Origin: a bacterium
Lineage (GTDB): Bacteria; Sumerlaeota; Sumerlaeia; MVZB01
Reading direction: 5' to 3'
Assembly (NCBI GenBank): GCA_021372575.1
Contig: JAJFUE010000025.1
Span: 1-60,235, forward strand
Length of the DNA: 60,235 nt
Below the pieces are notes generated by a model that searched no databases, was not told where the DNA came from, and saw nothing but the letters and a program-made list of their open reading frames with translations. Shown here piece by piece: positions 24,853 to 32,539 of the stretch. Numbering within the stretch: the first letter of the stretch is position 1; each line of letters begins with the position of its first letter. The translations under genes were made by a program, and so were the position numbers.

Positions 24853-25523
24853 TGCTCCGTCCCCCCGCTGGTGTCGGTCGTTGTCGTCTGGGTCGTGTTG
24901 TCGGCCATCACCGGGCAAACCATCTCGATCGGGCTGCGCGCCGGCTTCTTGTCGATCTCCGCAAACTCGATGCGAACCTTGACGGCCGGCGGCAATGCGG
25001 TTTCGACGCTCGAATCCCAGCTGTCGCGCCAGTACTGGCCGTCCCAGTAGTCGAACTCCAGGGCGTTGACGCCGTGCAGGAGCCGCTGCGGCGCGGACGC
25101 CTCGGCGGTCTGCGCGAGCAGGTTGCGCGACACGGTCCGCGCAAGGTCCATCCCCGCGTCCCCGTTGCCGTTCTCGGGATCGATCAGCTCGTAGCGGACG
25201 CCGATGACGTCGCCCCACGGTTCCGAATCGAGGAGCACCCCCGACGTCGAGCCGAAATCGAGCGTGTCGCGGCGCACGCTGGCGTTGGTCTGCGTGAGGC
25301 CGGCGAACGGCTTGCCGAGCACGCCGGGGATGACCGTCTGCGCGAGGTCGCCGCGCATCACGCGCACAACTTCATCGATCGGCGCCGCGGTCTGGATGTC
25401 GTTCCACACGCGCTCGCGCAGGCGGTAGGCGCCGGCATAGACGCCGTACAACGCCGCCAGCAGGACGCTCATGATCAATGAGGCCAGGACCACTTCGATG
25501 AGAGTGAAGCCGCGCCGTTTCAT
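24849..25523 (-). CDS. gspJ: GspJ minor pseudopilin
   Basis: 224 aa. Prepilin leader MKRRG followed by FTLIEVVLASLIMSVLLAALYGVY: cleavage after Gly5, Glu at +5. The body has the GspJ pattern of a long alpha spine then beta strands with WGDVIGVRYELID, LLHGVNALEFDYWDGQYWRDSWD and ALPPAVKVRIEFAE. The C-terminus is Thr-rich. It overlaps gspI and gspK by 4 bp each (ATGA junctions), so translation is coupled. It forms the tip complex with GspI and GspK. Confidence 0.87.
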   Translation of the reverse strand: MKRRGFTLIEVVLASLIMSVLLAALYGVYAGAYRLRERVWNDIQTAAPIDEVVRVMRGDLAQTVIPGVLGKPFAGLTQTNASVRRDTLDFGSTSGVLLDSEPWGDVIGVRYELIDPENGNGDAGMDLARTVSRNLLAQTAEASAPQRLLHGVNALEFDYWDGQYWRDSWDSSVETALPPAVKVRIEFAEIDKKPARSPIEMVCPVMADNTTQTTTTDTSGGTEQ

Positions 25524-25999
25524 CGTGCCGTTCCCGATGACGTGGATGAGCTCGAACTCGACGAACTCGACGAGCCCGACGACGAAATCGAAGTCGATGT
25601 CCCCGACTGCGTGCCGCCCGTGTCGGTCTGGGCCAGCGTCGCAAGCGAGACGCTGTAATCGCGCCCGAACGCCTTGAAGGTCACTTCGACCGTGACCGAC
25701 GTCATGCCGGTTTCCGTCCAGTCGATGCTGGACAGGTGGTAACTGAATCCCGGCCAGTCGTTGCCGACGTCTTCGTTCCGGTCGCCGTCGCGCCAGCTCT
25801 CGGTGGCGACGGCGTCGTCCAGGATCGATTGGGCGATGCGGGCGGCCTCGCGCTTTTTATCGGCGACGACGCCGACGCGGTGCGCAAGCGTAATCCCCTC
25901 GATCGCGACGGGAAGCACGATCGCCATGAACAGCATCCCGGCGAGGACCTCGACGAGCGTAAACCCGTTATTTGCGGTTCTGGTTCGTTCCGCCCTCAT
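25520..25999 (-). CDS. gspI: GspI minor pseudopilin with poly-Ser tail
   Basis: 159 aa. Prepilin motif NNG/FTLVEVLAGMLFMAIVLPVAIEG, cleavage after Gly12. AARIAQSILDDAVATESWRDGD and WTETGMTSVTVEVTF match GspI. The last ~30 residues are nearly all Ser/Thr/Gly, unusual for a pseudopilin; the underlying DNA is a stuttered CTCGAACTCGACGAACTCGA-type repeat. Its start lies 32 bp inside gspH. Confidence 0.85.
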   Translation of the reverse strand: MRAERTRTANNGFTLVEVLAGMLFMAIVLPVAIEGITLAHRVGVVADKKREAARIAQSILDDAVATESWRDGDRNEDVGNDWPGFSYHLSSIDWTETGMTSVTVEVTFKAFGRDYSVSLATLAQTDTGGTQSGTSTSISSSGSSSSSSSSSSTSSGTAR

Positions 26000-26507
26000 T
26001 CACCGCCTCATCTTCTACGCCGATATCGACCAGGTCGTAGCCGAAGCCGTCGGTCCGCTTCCTGACGTCGAGCCCCTGGCCGTCCTCCTCGCGAATCCCG
26101 ATCCGGCTGGCCGCGGCCTCGTCGGTCGTGCCGTCGGGCAGGAACAGAATCGTGACGCGCCCGTTCTCCACGACCGCGTCCGAGTCGATGTCAAAATGCA
26201 GCTTGTCGTCGAGTTGCCATTCGATCGGCTGCGCCGCTTCCTCCTGGCCGGCGACCGCGGTCAAGTCGAGCCCGTATTTGCCGGTCTCGGGCTCGATCCA
26301 CATTTCGGCGCGCGCCGAGCGCTCGATCGCCGCGTTGCGCGCGTAGCGGACGAGGGCATACACGCGGCGGCTTTCCTCGACCATCCGGCGGCCGGCGAAG
26401 AACCGGCCCATTGCCGGGGCGGCCACGGCAAGCATCGTGGCCAGCACGGCCATCACGAGGATCAGCTCGATCAGCGTGACTCCGTTCGTGGTGCGGGCGC
26501 TCCTCAT
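25968..26507 (-). CDS. gspH: GspH minor pseudopilin
   Basis: 179 aa. Prepilin motif TTNG/VTLIELILVMAVLATMLAVAAP, with Val instead of Phe at +1 and Glu at +5. Then FFAGRRMVEESRRVYALVRYARNAAIERSARAEMWIEPETGKYGL, typical of GspH/FimT. A later strand, VENGRVTILFLPDG, is also typical. It starts 3 bp after the gspG stop. Confidence 0.85.
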   Translation of the reverse strand: MRSARTTNGVTLIELILVMAVLATMLAVAAPAMGRFFAGRRMVEESRRVYALVRYARNAAIERSARAEMWIEPETGKYGLDLTAVAGQEEAAQPIEWQLDDKLHFDIDSDAVVENGRVTILFLPDGTTDEAAASRIGIREEDGQGLDVRKRTDGFGYDLVDIGVEDEAVNEGGTNQNRK

Positions 26508-26510
26508 CGC

Positions 26511-26954
26511 TTACTTCGCCAGGTCCTTCTCCGAGCCCTTCTCGGTGATGTCGTCGCCGCCGCCCGGGCGTTTGTCGGGTCCGCAGGAATAAATGTCGTA
26601 GCTGTTGGGATTGTTCTTGCCCGGGTACTCATAGACGTAAGGCGTGCCGTAAGGATCGGTGGGGATTTCCTTGAGGTACGGCCCGCGCCACTTGGGCGTG
26701 TCGCGCGGCTGGTTGACGAGCACGTCGAGCCCGTCGCTCGTCGATGGGAAGTAGCCGCAATCGACCTCGAACGCGTCGAGCTGCTGGGCGAAGACCGCGA
26801 TCTGCGTCTGCGCGGCGGTGACGTTGGCCTGCTCGCCGCGGCCGGCGACCTTCGGGATGACGATCGCCGCCAGCGTGGCCAGGATCACCATGACCAGCAG
26901 CAGCTCGACCAGCGTGAAGCCACCCCGCCCGCGTGACGTCTTTGTGCGAATCAT
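26511..26954 (-). CDS. gspG: GspG major pseudopilin
   Basis: 147 aa, standard size. Leader MIRTKTSRGRGG, then FTLVELLLVMVILATLAAIVIPKVAGRGEQA. The body has AAQTQIAVFAQQLDAFEVDCGYFPST, GLDVLVNQPRDTPKWRGPYLK, IPTDPYGTPYVYEYPG and the calcium-loop region CGPDKRPGGGDDI. It is the main subunit of the pseudopilus piston. The loop Cys paired with Cys in VDCGYFP could form a disulfide, which is uncommon in proteobacterial GspG. Confidence 0.93.
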   Translation of the reverse strand: MIRTKTSRGRGGFTLVELLLVMVILATLAAIVIPKVAGRGEQANVTAAQTQIAVFAQQLDAFEVDCGYFPSTSDGLDVLVNQPRDTPKWRGPYLKEIPTDPYGTPYVYEYPGKNNPNSYDIYSCGPDKRPGGGDDITEKGSEKDLAK

Positions 26955-26966
26955 CTTGGTCTCTCC

Positions 26967-28196
26967 TTACTTGATATAATCCTGAATCGAGAAGATCGGC
27001 AGGAGCATGCCGATGAAAATCGTTCCGATGAACGCGGCCATCGTGAACAGCAGGGCCGGCTCGGCGAGCGCCACCGCCATGCGCAGCCGCTGGTCGAGCT
27101 CGGCGTCCGTGACGGCCGCGATGCGCACCAGCTCCGCGTCGAGCTTGCCGCTCTCCTCGGCCACGCCGATCATCTCGATGACCGAGCCCGGGAACAGATC
27201 CTTGCTGTCGGCAAGGCTCGCCGACAGGCTGTCGCCCTTCTTCACGCGCTCGATCGATTCGGTGACCGCATCGATCAGCGTTTGGTTGCCGATGGACTCG
27301 CGCGCCACGCGCAACGCGGCGATCAGCGGCACGCCCGCGCCGACGAGCGTCCCGAGCATGCGGCAGAAGCGCGTCATCGCGAACCGCGAACTGAGCGGAC
27401 CGAACACCGGCAGCTTCAAGACGAAACGTTCCCATTCCCGGCGCCCCTCGGTCGTCGAAAGCCACTGCTTGAGCATGAAGATGCCGACCCCGATCAGGAT
27501 TGCGGTCGGGATGCCGTAGGTCTTGAGGAACTCGCTCGCCTTCATGATGAACTGTGTCAGCAGCGGCAACTGGCCGCCGAGGCCGGTGAAAATCTTCTGG
27601 AACCGCGGGATGAAGAACGTCAGCAGATAGATCACGACGCCGATCGCGAGCAGCAACAACACGGCCGGGTAAATCAGCGCCGACCGCACGCGCCCCTTCA
27701 GCTCCTTTTCGCGCGTCTGGAAGTCGGCGATCTGGCCGAGCACGACCTCGAGGAAGCCGCCCGTCTCGCCGGCCTGAACCATGGCCGTATAGACACGCGG
27801 GAACGTTTTGGGGAAGCGCGCCATGGCGTCGGCGAGCGACTCGCCATCGACGACGCGGTCGTAGATGGCCTTCCACTGCTCGCGCGCAGCCGGCAGCGAG
27901 GCCTCGCGCTGAAGCACCTGCATGGCGCGGGCAAGCGGCACGCCGGCGGCCAGCAGGCTCGCCAACTGCCGCGTGAAATTCTCGAGCGCGCGGAACGGGA
28001 CTTTGTATGTTGCCGGGGGCGCGGATTGCGCCGCCGTCGTCGGGCCGTTGCCGTTGCCCGATTTTTCCTTCACGCTGATCGGCGTCAGGCCGCGGCTTTC
28101 AATCTGGCGCACCGCGTCCGGGCGCGCACCGGCATCGATGACACCCTCGGCCACGCCGCCGTCGCTCTTCAAAGCCCTGTATGCGAATGTCGCCAT
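26967..28196 (-). CDS. gspF: GspF inner-membrane platform protein
   Basis: 409 aa, normal for GspF/PilC. It begins MATFAYRALKSDGGVAEGVIDAG, has two T2SSF cytosolic domains (FTRQLASLLAAGVPLARAMQVL near residue 70 and FCRMLGTLVGAGVPLIAALRVA near 275) and membrane segments (LIYPAVLLLLAIGVVIYLL and a C-terminal FTMAAFIGTIFIGMLLPIF). It couples GspE motion to the pseudopilus. Gap to gspE is 131 bp and is filled by three kinds of repeat. Confidence 0.92.
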   Translation of the reverse strand: MATFAYRALKSDGGVAEGVIDAGARPDAVRQIESRGLTPISVKEKSGNGNGPTTAAQSAPPATYKVPFRALENFTRQLASLLAAGVPLARAMQVLQREASLPAAREQWKAIYDRVVDGESLADAMARFPKTFPRVYTAMVQAGETGGFLEVVLGQIADFQTREKELKGRVRSALIYPAVLLLLAIGVVIYLLTFFIPRFQKIFTGLGGQLPLLTQFIMKASEFLKTYGIPTAILIGVGIFMLKQWLSTTEGRREWERFVLKLPVFGPLSSRFAMTRFCRMLGTLVGAGVPLIAALRVARESIGNQTLIDAVTESIERVKKGDSLSASLADSKDLFPGSVIEMIGVAEESGKLDAELVRIAAVTDAELDQRLRMAVALAEPALLFTMAAFIGTIFIGMLLPIFSIQDYIK

Positions 28197-28221
28197 GTTA
28201 TGAACTCATCCGTGAACCAAT

Positions 28222-28323
28222 AATCGTGCTCGTGCTCGTAATCGTAATCGTAATCGTAATCGATCAGTCGTTTGCTCATCCCTCGCTCACGCTCGGGCTA
28301 CTGCATCGCCGCACTCCGCACTC
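28222..28323. repeat. Cluster of three repeat types between gspE and gspF
   Basis: In order: GTGCTCGTGCTCGTAATCGTAATCG-type stutter (28222-28264, inverted relative at 13360-13394), a REP-like element TCCCTCGCTCACGCTCGGGCTACT split as hairpin (28279-28302, relatives at 148 and 55996), and GCCGCACTCCGCACTC (28308-28323, relative at 51711-51733). They lie back to back inside the T2SS operon. Confidence 0.7.
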
Positions 28324-28327
28324 TCAT

Positions 28328-30013
28328 TTACCCTTTCTTTTCCGTCGCCGCGGCCGGAATCTCCTTGTCCGCTCTCGTCACTCGCAGGACTTCATCGACC
28401 GTCGTGTGGCCCTCGGCGACGATGCGCCAGCCGTCCTCGGCCAGCGAGCGCATGCCGTCGCGCACGGCGGCCGTGCGGATCTCGCCCGAGGAGCGCGACG
28501 CCATCAGCAGCGAGCGGATCTCGTCGTTCATCGCCATCATCTCGAAGATCGCGCGCCGGCCGAAATAGCCGGTCTGGCGGCAGGCCTCGCAGCCGACGGA
28601 GCGCCAGACCACGTGGCCCGGATCGAGGCCGATGTCCTTCTTGATCGCGATGGTTTCGGGGCGGTCGTCGTGGATGCGGCACGTCGGGCACAGCACGCGC
28701 ACGAGGCGCTGCGCCAGCACGCCTTCGAGCGCCGAGGCGACGAGGTACGGCTCGACATCCATATCGACGAGGCGCGTGATCGCGCTGGGGGCGTCGTTGG
28801 TGTGCAGCGTGGAGAAAACGAGGTGGCCGGTCAGCGACGCCTGCACGGCGATCTGCGCGGTCTCAGTGTCGCGGATTTCGCCGATGAGCACGACGTCAGG
28901 GTCGTGGCGCAGGATCGCGCGCAGGCCGCGCGCGAACGTCAGGCCCGACTTCTCGTTGACCTGGATCTGGTTGATGCCGCGGATCTTGTATTCGACGGGG
29001 TCCTCGACGGTGATGATCTTGCGCTCGACATCGTTGATCTCGTTGAGCGCGGTGGCCAGGGTTGTGGTCTTGCCGCTGCCGGTGGGGCCGGTGACGAGGA
29101 TGATCCCATGCGGCAGGCCGAGCATGCCGCGCAACAGGCGCTCTTCGCGCGCCGCCATCTTCAGCTCGCTCATGCCGTGCTTGGTGGAGTCCTGCTGCAG
29201 GAGGCGCAGCACGACGGCCTCGCCGTGGATCATCGGGATGAGCGAGACGCGGACATCGACCTCGTGCTCACCGACGCTGATCTTGATGCGGCCGTCCTGC
29301 GGGAGGCGCTTTTCGGCGATGTCGAGGCGCGAGAGGATCTTGACGCGCGAGACGATCGCCGGCTGGAAACGCTTGATCTGGGCCGGGACGGGGACTTCCT
29401 GCAGCACGCCGTCGATGCGGTAGCGGATGCGCAGCTCCTCCTCGAACGGCTCGATGTGGATGTCCGTCGCGCGCAGCGAAATCGCCTCGGCGAGGATCTG
29501 GTTGACGAAACGGATGATCGAGGCGTCCTGGGCGGCATCGTCCAGATCGACGTCCTCGTCGCGCGCCTCGTCGATGACGGTCAGCGCGCCATCTTCCTCG
29601 AGCTTGCCGAGCGTGTCGGCTCCGACGCCCAATCGCCGCTTGAGCTCGCGCTGGATCGCCTCGGCGGGCGCAAGGACCGGCTCGAGCTTGAGCCCGGTGA
29701 GCGAGCGCAAAATGTCGATGCCTTCGGTGGCAAACAGCCGCGCCGTCGCCACGTTGACGTGCGAATTCTCGCGGCCCAAAGGCAACAATTCATGCTTGAG
29801 CAGCACCCGCGCGGGGAAGAGCGACAGCAGCTGGCGGTCCGGATCGACGTCCTCCAGGTTGGCGTAATTCAGGCCGTATTGGCCGGCCAGCCAACTCAGA
29901 ATTTCTTCCTCGGAGAACTCCTTGACGGATTCGTCGTGCTGCTGTCGCCAGAGCTCGGCATCCTGCGGCGAGAGTTGCCGCCGCGCAATCATTTGGTCGA
30001 GTTTTTCGCTCAT
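28328..30013 (-). CDS. gspE: GspE secretion ATPase
   Basis: 561 aa. MshEN-type N-terminal domain (residues ~1-150), then the motor: Walker A GPTGSGKTT (309-317), Asp box (ITVEDPVEY, 335-342), Walker B DVVLIGEIRD (373-382), His box (TGHLVFSTLHTNDA). A tetracysteine zinc site (C442, C445, C475, C478) confirms GspE/PilB rather than PilT. It hydrolyses ATP to drive pseudopilus assembly at the inner membrane. It starts 48 bp after the secreted protein gene 30062-30676, with which it shares the sigma-54 promoter. Confidence 0.94.
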   Translation of the reverse strand: MSEKLDQMIARRQLSPQDAELWRQQHDESVKEFSEEEILSWLAGQYGLNYANLEDVDPDRQLLSLFPARVLLKHELLPLGRENSHVNVATARLFATEGIDILRSLTGLKLEPVLAPAEAIQRELKRRLGVGADTLGKLEEDGALTVIDEARDEDVDLDDAAQDASIIRFVNQILAEAISLRATDIHIEPFEEELRIRYRIDGVLQEVPVPAQIKRFQPAIVSRVKILSRLDIAEKRLPQDGRIKISVGEHEVDVRVSLIPMIHGEAVVLRLLQQDSTKHGMSELKMAAREERLLRGMLGLPHGIILVTGPTGSGKTTTLATALNEINDVERKIITVEDPVEYKIRGINQIQVNEKSGLTFARGLRAILRHDPDVVLIGEIRDTETAQIAVQASLTGHLVFSTLHTNDAPSAITRLVDMDVEPYLVASALEGVLAQRLVRVLCPTCRIHDDRPETIAIKKDIGLDPGHVVWRSVGCEACRQTGYFGRRAIFEMMAMNDEIRSLLMASRSSGEIRTAAVRDGMRSLAEDGWRIVAEGHTTVDEVLRVTRADKEIPAAATEKKG

Positions 30014-30061
30014 GCCGCGCTCTCCTTCCCTCGGGGGTCACATCATTGGCGAGTCAATCAA

Positions 30062-30676
30062 TCAGTCCAGGGTGCCATCCAAGACAAGCTTGGCTTCCTG
30101 GCTCGCGCTCAGCACTTCGCGCAGCTTGTTGCGGGCTTCCTTGAGCGCTTCCTGCTTCTTGGCCATCGCTTCGCGATAGGCCTTCAGCTTGGCCTTGATG
30201 TCTTCCGGCTTGGCGTTCGGATCATCGGCCGCTGTCTGGAGCGCCGCGCGTTCGGGCATCTCCTGAGCCTGGGCCGCCTGCGGAGCGGGGCCGCCTTGCG
30301 GACCGCCCTGTCCTTCGGGGCCGCCCATGCCGCGGCCGCGCCGGCCGCCCATGCCCATCATGCCGCGGCCGGGAGTCGCTTCACGCTGGGCCTTCATCAC
30401 GTTCTGGAGCAGCGGCTCGATCGCCTTCCACTCGTCGTCGGTCGCATTCAGGCGCGTCTTCATTTGCTCCATCCGGCGCTGCTGCATTTCCTGCATGCGT
30501 TGCTGCATCTGGGCCGGATCGAACTGGCGCGGGCGCCGGCCCTGGTCCTGGCCGACCTGGCCTTGCTGATCGGGCGGGGCACCCGCCGGTTGATCGCCAG
30601 CCGGGGGCTGAGCGATGGCAACAGTCAGACAGAGAACCCAGACCGCCAGGATTCCCGAAAGTTTGCGTAACATCAT
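30062..30676 (-). CDS. Secreted Gln/Gly-rich protein leading the T2SS operon
   Basis: 204 aa from the first of two adjacent ATGs (30676), with GGAGG upstream. Signal peptide (MMLRKLSGILAVWVLCLTVAIAQ), Pro/Gln/Gly-rich linkers, a Met-rich helix (MQQRMQEMQQRRMEQMKTRL) with NATDDEWKAIEPLLQNVMKAQ, a Gly/Arg patch, and a C-terminal Lys/Glu coil (LKAYREAMAKKQEALKEARNKLREVL). The two-helix, periplasmic layout resembles Spy/CpxP/DUF3106-like proteins that bind metal or unfolded protein. Function unknown. It is the first gene behind the sigma-54 promoter. The open frame upstream (to 30874) runs through that promoter. Confidence 0.65.
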   Translation of the reverse strand: MMLRKLSGILAVWVLCLTVAIAQPPAGDQPAGAPPDQQGQVGQDQGRRPRQFDPAQMQQRMQEMQQRRMEQMKTRLNATDDEWKAIEPLLQNVMKAQREATPGRGMMGMGGRRGRGMGGPEGQGGPQGGPAPQAAQAQEMPERAALQTAADDPNAKPEDIKAKLKAYREAMAKKQEALKEARNKLREVLSASQEAKLVLDGTLD

Positions 30677-30754
30677 CCTGCTACCTCCGTTGATTGCTAC
30701 AGGGACATCGGCCCGGACCGGCAGCCCGGACCCCTGTGTAACAGGTTTCTTAGG

Positions 30755-30769
30755 GCAATCATCGTGCCA
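30755..30769 (-). promoter_or_regulatory. Sigma-54 promoter of the T2SS operon
   Basis: Minus-strand TGGCAC-GATGA-TTGC matches the -24/-12 consensus (TGGCACRNNNNTTGC) with no mismatch and exact GG-to-GC spacing of 10 bases. Predicted start is about 30743, leaving a ~65-base leader before ATG 30676. Sigma-54 needs an AAA+ activator; the NtrB-like kinase encoded in the same operon is a candidate upstream partner. Confidence 0.8.
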
Positions 30770-30873
30770 GATGTGAATATCTGAAAATATAGGGTTTTTA
30801 ACACCTGCTGCGCAAATCATGCGCACCCGCAGGTTTTCCCCTATGCAATTTTTTCGCGTTTGGGAAGCATCCA

Positions 30874-30893
30874 ATCGGACCGATCGGTCCGAT
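30874..30893. promoter_or_regulatory. 20-bp perfect palindrome, candidate activator site
   Basis: ATCGGACCGATCGGTCCGAT is a perfect palindrome about 105-125 bp upstream of the -24 box, the usual distance for an enhancer-binding protein. The rest of the 323-bp gap 30677-30999 is AT-richer DNA without other recognisable features. Confidence 0.45.
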
Positions 30894-30999
30894 CATTTCA
30901 ATCTTGTTTGATAAAACATCCTGCTCGTCGGCGAGTCGATCCGGACGATCAGTGGTCTTTCAAGGCGGGCCGTGTCTGTGCAAGCCTTCAGTAATAAAA

Positions 31000-32520
31000 C
31001 TATCTATAATCAGTCCATTTATCGCTATGGATATTATTCGGCAGTATTAACATGAACGGATTTGGGTTGAAGGCGTAAATAGACGGGGAGGCGACGGCGC
31101 GGATCCGATACCAGCCGGTGTGCGTGATATCCGGAAACGTCAAGATCTCGGTCTGCTCGCCGCTCGGGTTCGATGCGTATTTCAAGTTGGTGACCTTGTG
31201 CATGCCTTCCCATAATTCCAGGTTCACGGCCGTGCCGGCGGTTGCGACGTCGGTCTTCCAATGCACCACAAGCGGGTCACGCCCGCCGACGAGGCGTTCG
31301 CCGCCTTCGGGCGACAGAACGCGCACGCCGCGCGCGGGAAGCTGGTTCGCGTAAAGGTAAATCCTGTTTCCGGCGCTGGCAACGATATCCGGGTTGCCGT
31401 CGCCGGTGACGTCGCCCACGGCCAGGTCATCAAAACTTTTCACGCCCGCCGGCATGGTCAGCGTGTGTGTCGTCAGGCTCGGCGAGGAACCGCCGGGATT
31501 TGAATACCAGTGTCCCGTGGAACTGACCACTTCCGTATTGCCGGAGCCGCTCAGGTCGCCGGTCGCGGTCTTGCCGGGCAGGCCGAACGTTATCGGCAGC
31601 CGGAACGTGGCCGGCCTCCCGCCGTTGTTCAAATAGAACCGCCCCCCGGCCACGATGTCCATGCGGCCATCGCCATTAAGATCGGCCACAGTCAACGACC
31701 CGCTGGTGCCCTGATTGATGTCATGCCGCGTGAACGAAGGACTAGCCGCGCCATTATTCTCATCCCAACGCATCGCCATGGCATCGCCGCGGGCTAAAAC
31801 AAAGTCATTATCACCGTCACCGTCAAGGTCAGTCGAGAGATACGGAAAATAGCCATCAAGTGTTAGAGTAAGGGGTTCAGCCATTGTAAATTTTATGGGC
31901 TGCCCGCCATCATTTCGATACCAATTTAACCAGCGGTCATCATAGACCACAACATCAGGACGGTCGTCATGGTTCAGGTCGGTGACAAAACCTGGAATAT
32001 AAGTATTGTCATTCCAACTTACCGCAGACTGATATGAAAAAACTGGGTTTTGGCCTCCATTGTTCTTAAGAATGGCTATAGTTGAAAAAGAACCACTCTT
32101 TATTATTTCTTGATAACGACTGTAGATGATGTCTAATTTACCGTCGCCATCCATATCCGCCGAATTGACCCACCCACATCCGGCGAAATTCCCTTGAAGG
32201 GTTTCCAAATTATGTTCCATGAAAGAAGGGGAAGGAAGACCATCATTTTCAAACCAACTCAGGGCGCCGATTTGCATTCCGTGACCATGTGCATTATTGT
32301 AAACGGCGACGATATCCTTCCGTCCGTCAGCGTTGATGTCGGCCAGATGAAAATTCACTGAAATTACGTATGGATACAAGTACACATCGACAATAACCTT
32401 CGGCGAACCAAAGCTAGCCGAAGCCGCCCAAGAAGGGCCCACGAGAATCAGCAACAAAATGCCCAGCAAAAAGATTTGACGTATGAAGCGATTATCCCGG
32501 TAATTGAAAAAGTGATTCAT
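31000..32520 (-). CDS. Secreted FG-GAP repeat protein with C-terminal Kre9/KNH-like domain
   Basis: 506 aa. Signal peptide ends near GPSWAASA; then about seven FG-GAP/VCBS blades with Asp-rich calcium loops (DINADGRKDIV, DMDGDGKLDII, DLNGDGRMDIV, DVTGDGNPDIV), which should form a beta-propeller. The last ~95 residues (PEGGERLVGGRDPLVVHWKT... ELWEGM... WYRIRAVAS) form an Ig-like Kre9/KNH-type domain. It is followed by no obvious sorting tag. It is a near copy of 32540-34057, conserved at both ends but divergent in the middle blades. Likely exported and ligand-binding at the surface; ligand unknown. Confidence 0.8.
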   Translation of the reverse strand: MNHFFNYRDNRFIRQIFLLGILLLILVGPSWAASASFGSPKVIVDVYLYPYVISVNFHLADINADGRKDIVAVYNNAHGHGMQIGALSWFENDGLPSPSFMEHNLETLQGNFAGCGWVNSADMDGDGKLDIIYSRYQEIIKSGSFSTIAILKNNGGQNPVFSYQSAVSWNDNTYIPGFVTDLNHDDRPDVVVYDDRWLNWYRNDGGQPIKFTMAEPLTLTLDGYFPYLSTDLDGDGDNDFVLARGDAMAMRWDENNGAASPSFTRHDINQGTSGSLTVADLNGDGRMDIVAGGRFYLNNGGRPATFRLPITFGLPGKTATGDLSGSGNTEVVSSTGHWYSNPGGSSPSLTTHTLTMPAGVKSFDDLAVGDVTGDGNPDIVASAGNRIYLYANQLPARGVRVLSPEGGERLVGGRDPLVVHWKTDVATAGTAVNLELWEGMHKVTNLKYASNPSGEQTEILTFPDITHTGWYRIRAVASPSIYAFNPNPFMLILPNNIHSDKWTDYR

Positions 32521-32539
32521 CGAGTGAGCCCTGTATTCA

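Noticed and set aside
26511-30013. Assignment of the secretion operon to a type IV pilus
   Set aside because: The pseudopilin set G-H-I-J-K with GspK NxNTA motifs and no PilT or PilA-type major pilin argues for T2SS.
28181-30670. 829-codon plus-strand open frame opposite gspE
   Set aside because: Antisense shadow of gspE and its neighbour; Arg/Asp/Val-rich composition without domains, no ribosome site. The same applies to the long frames at 1708-3327, 17795-19069, 37029-38501 and 39242-40843.
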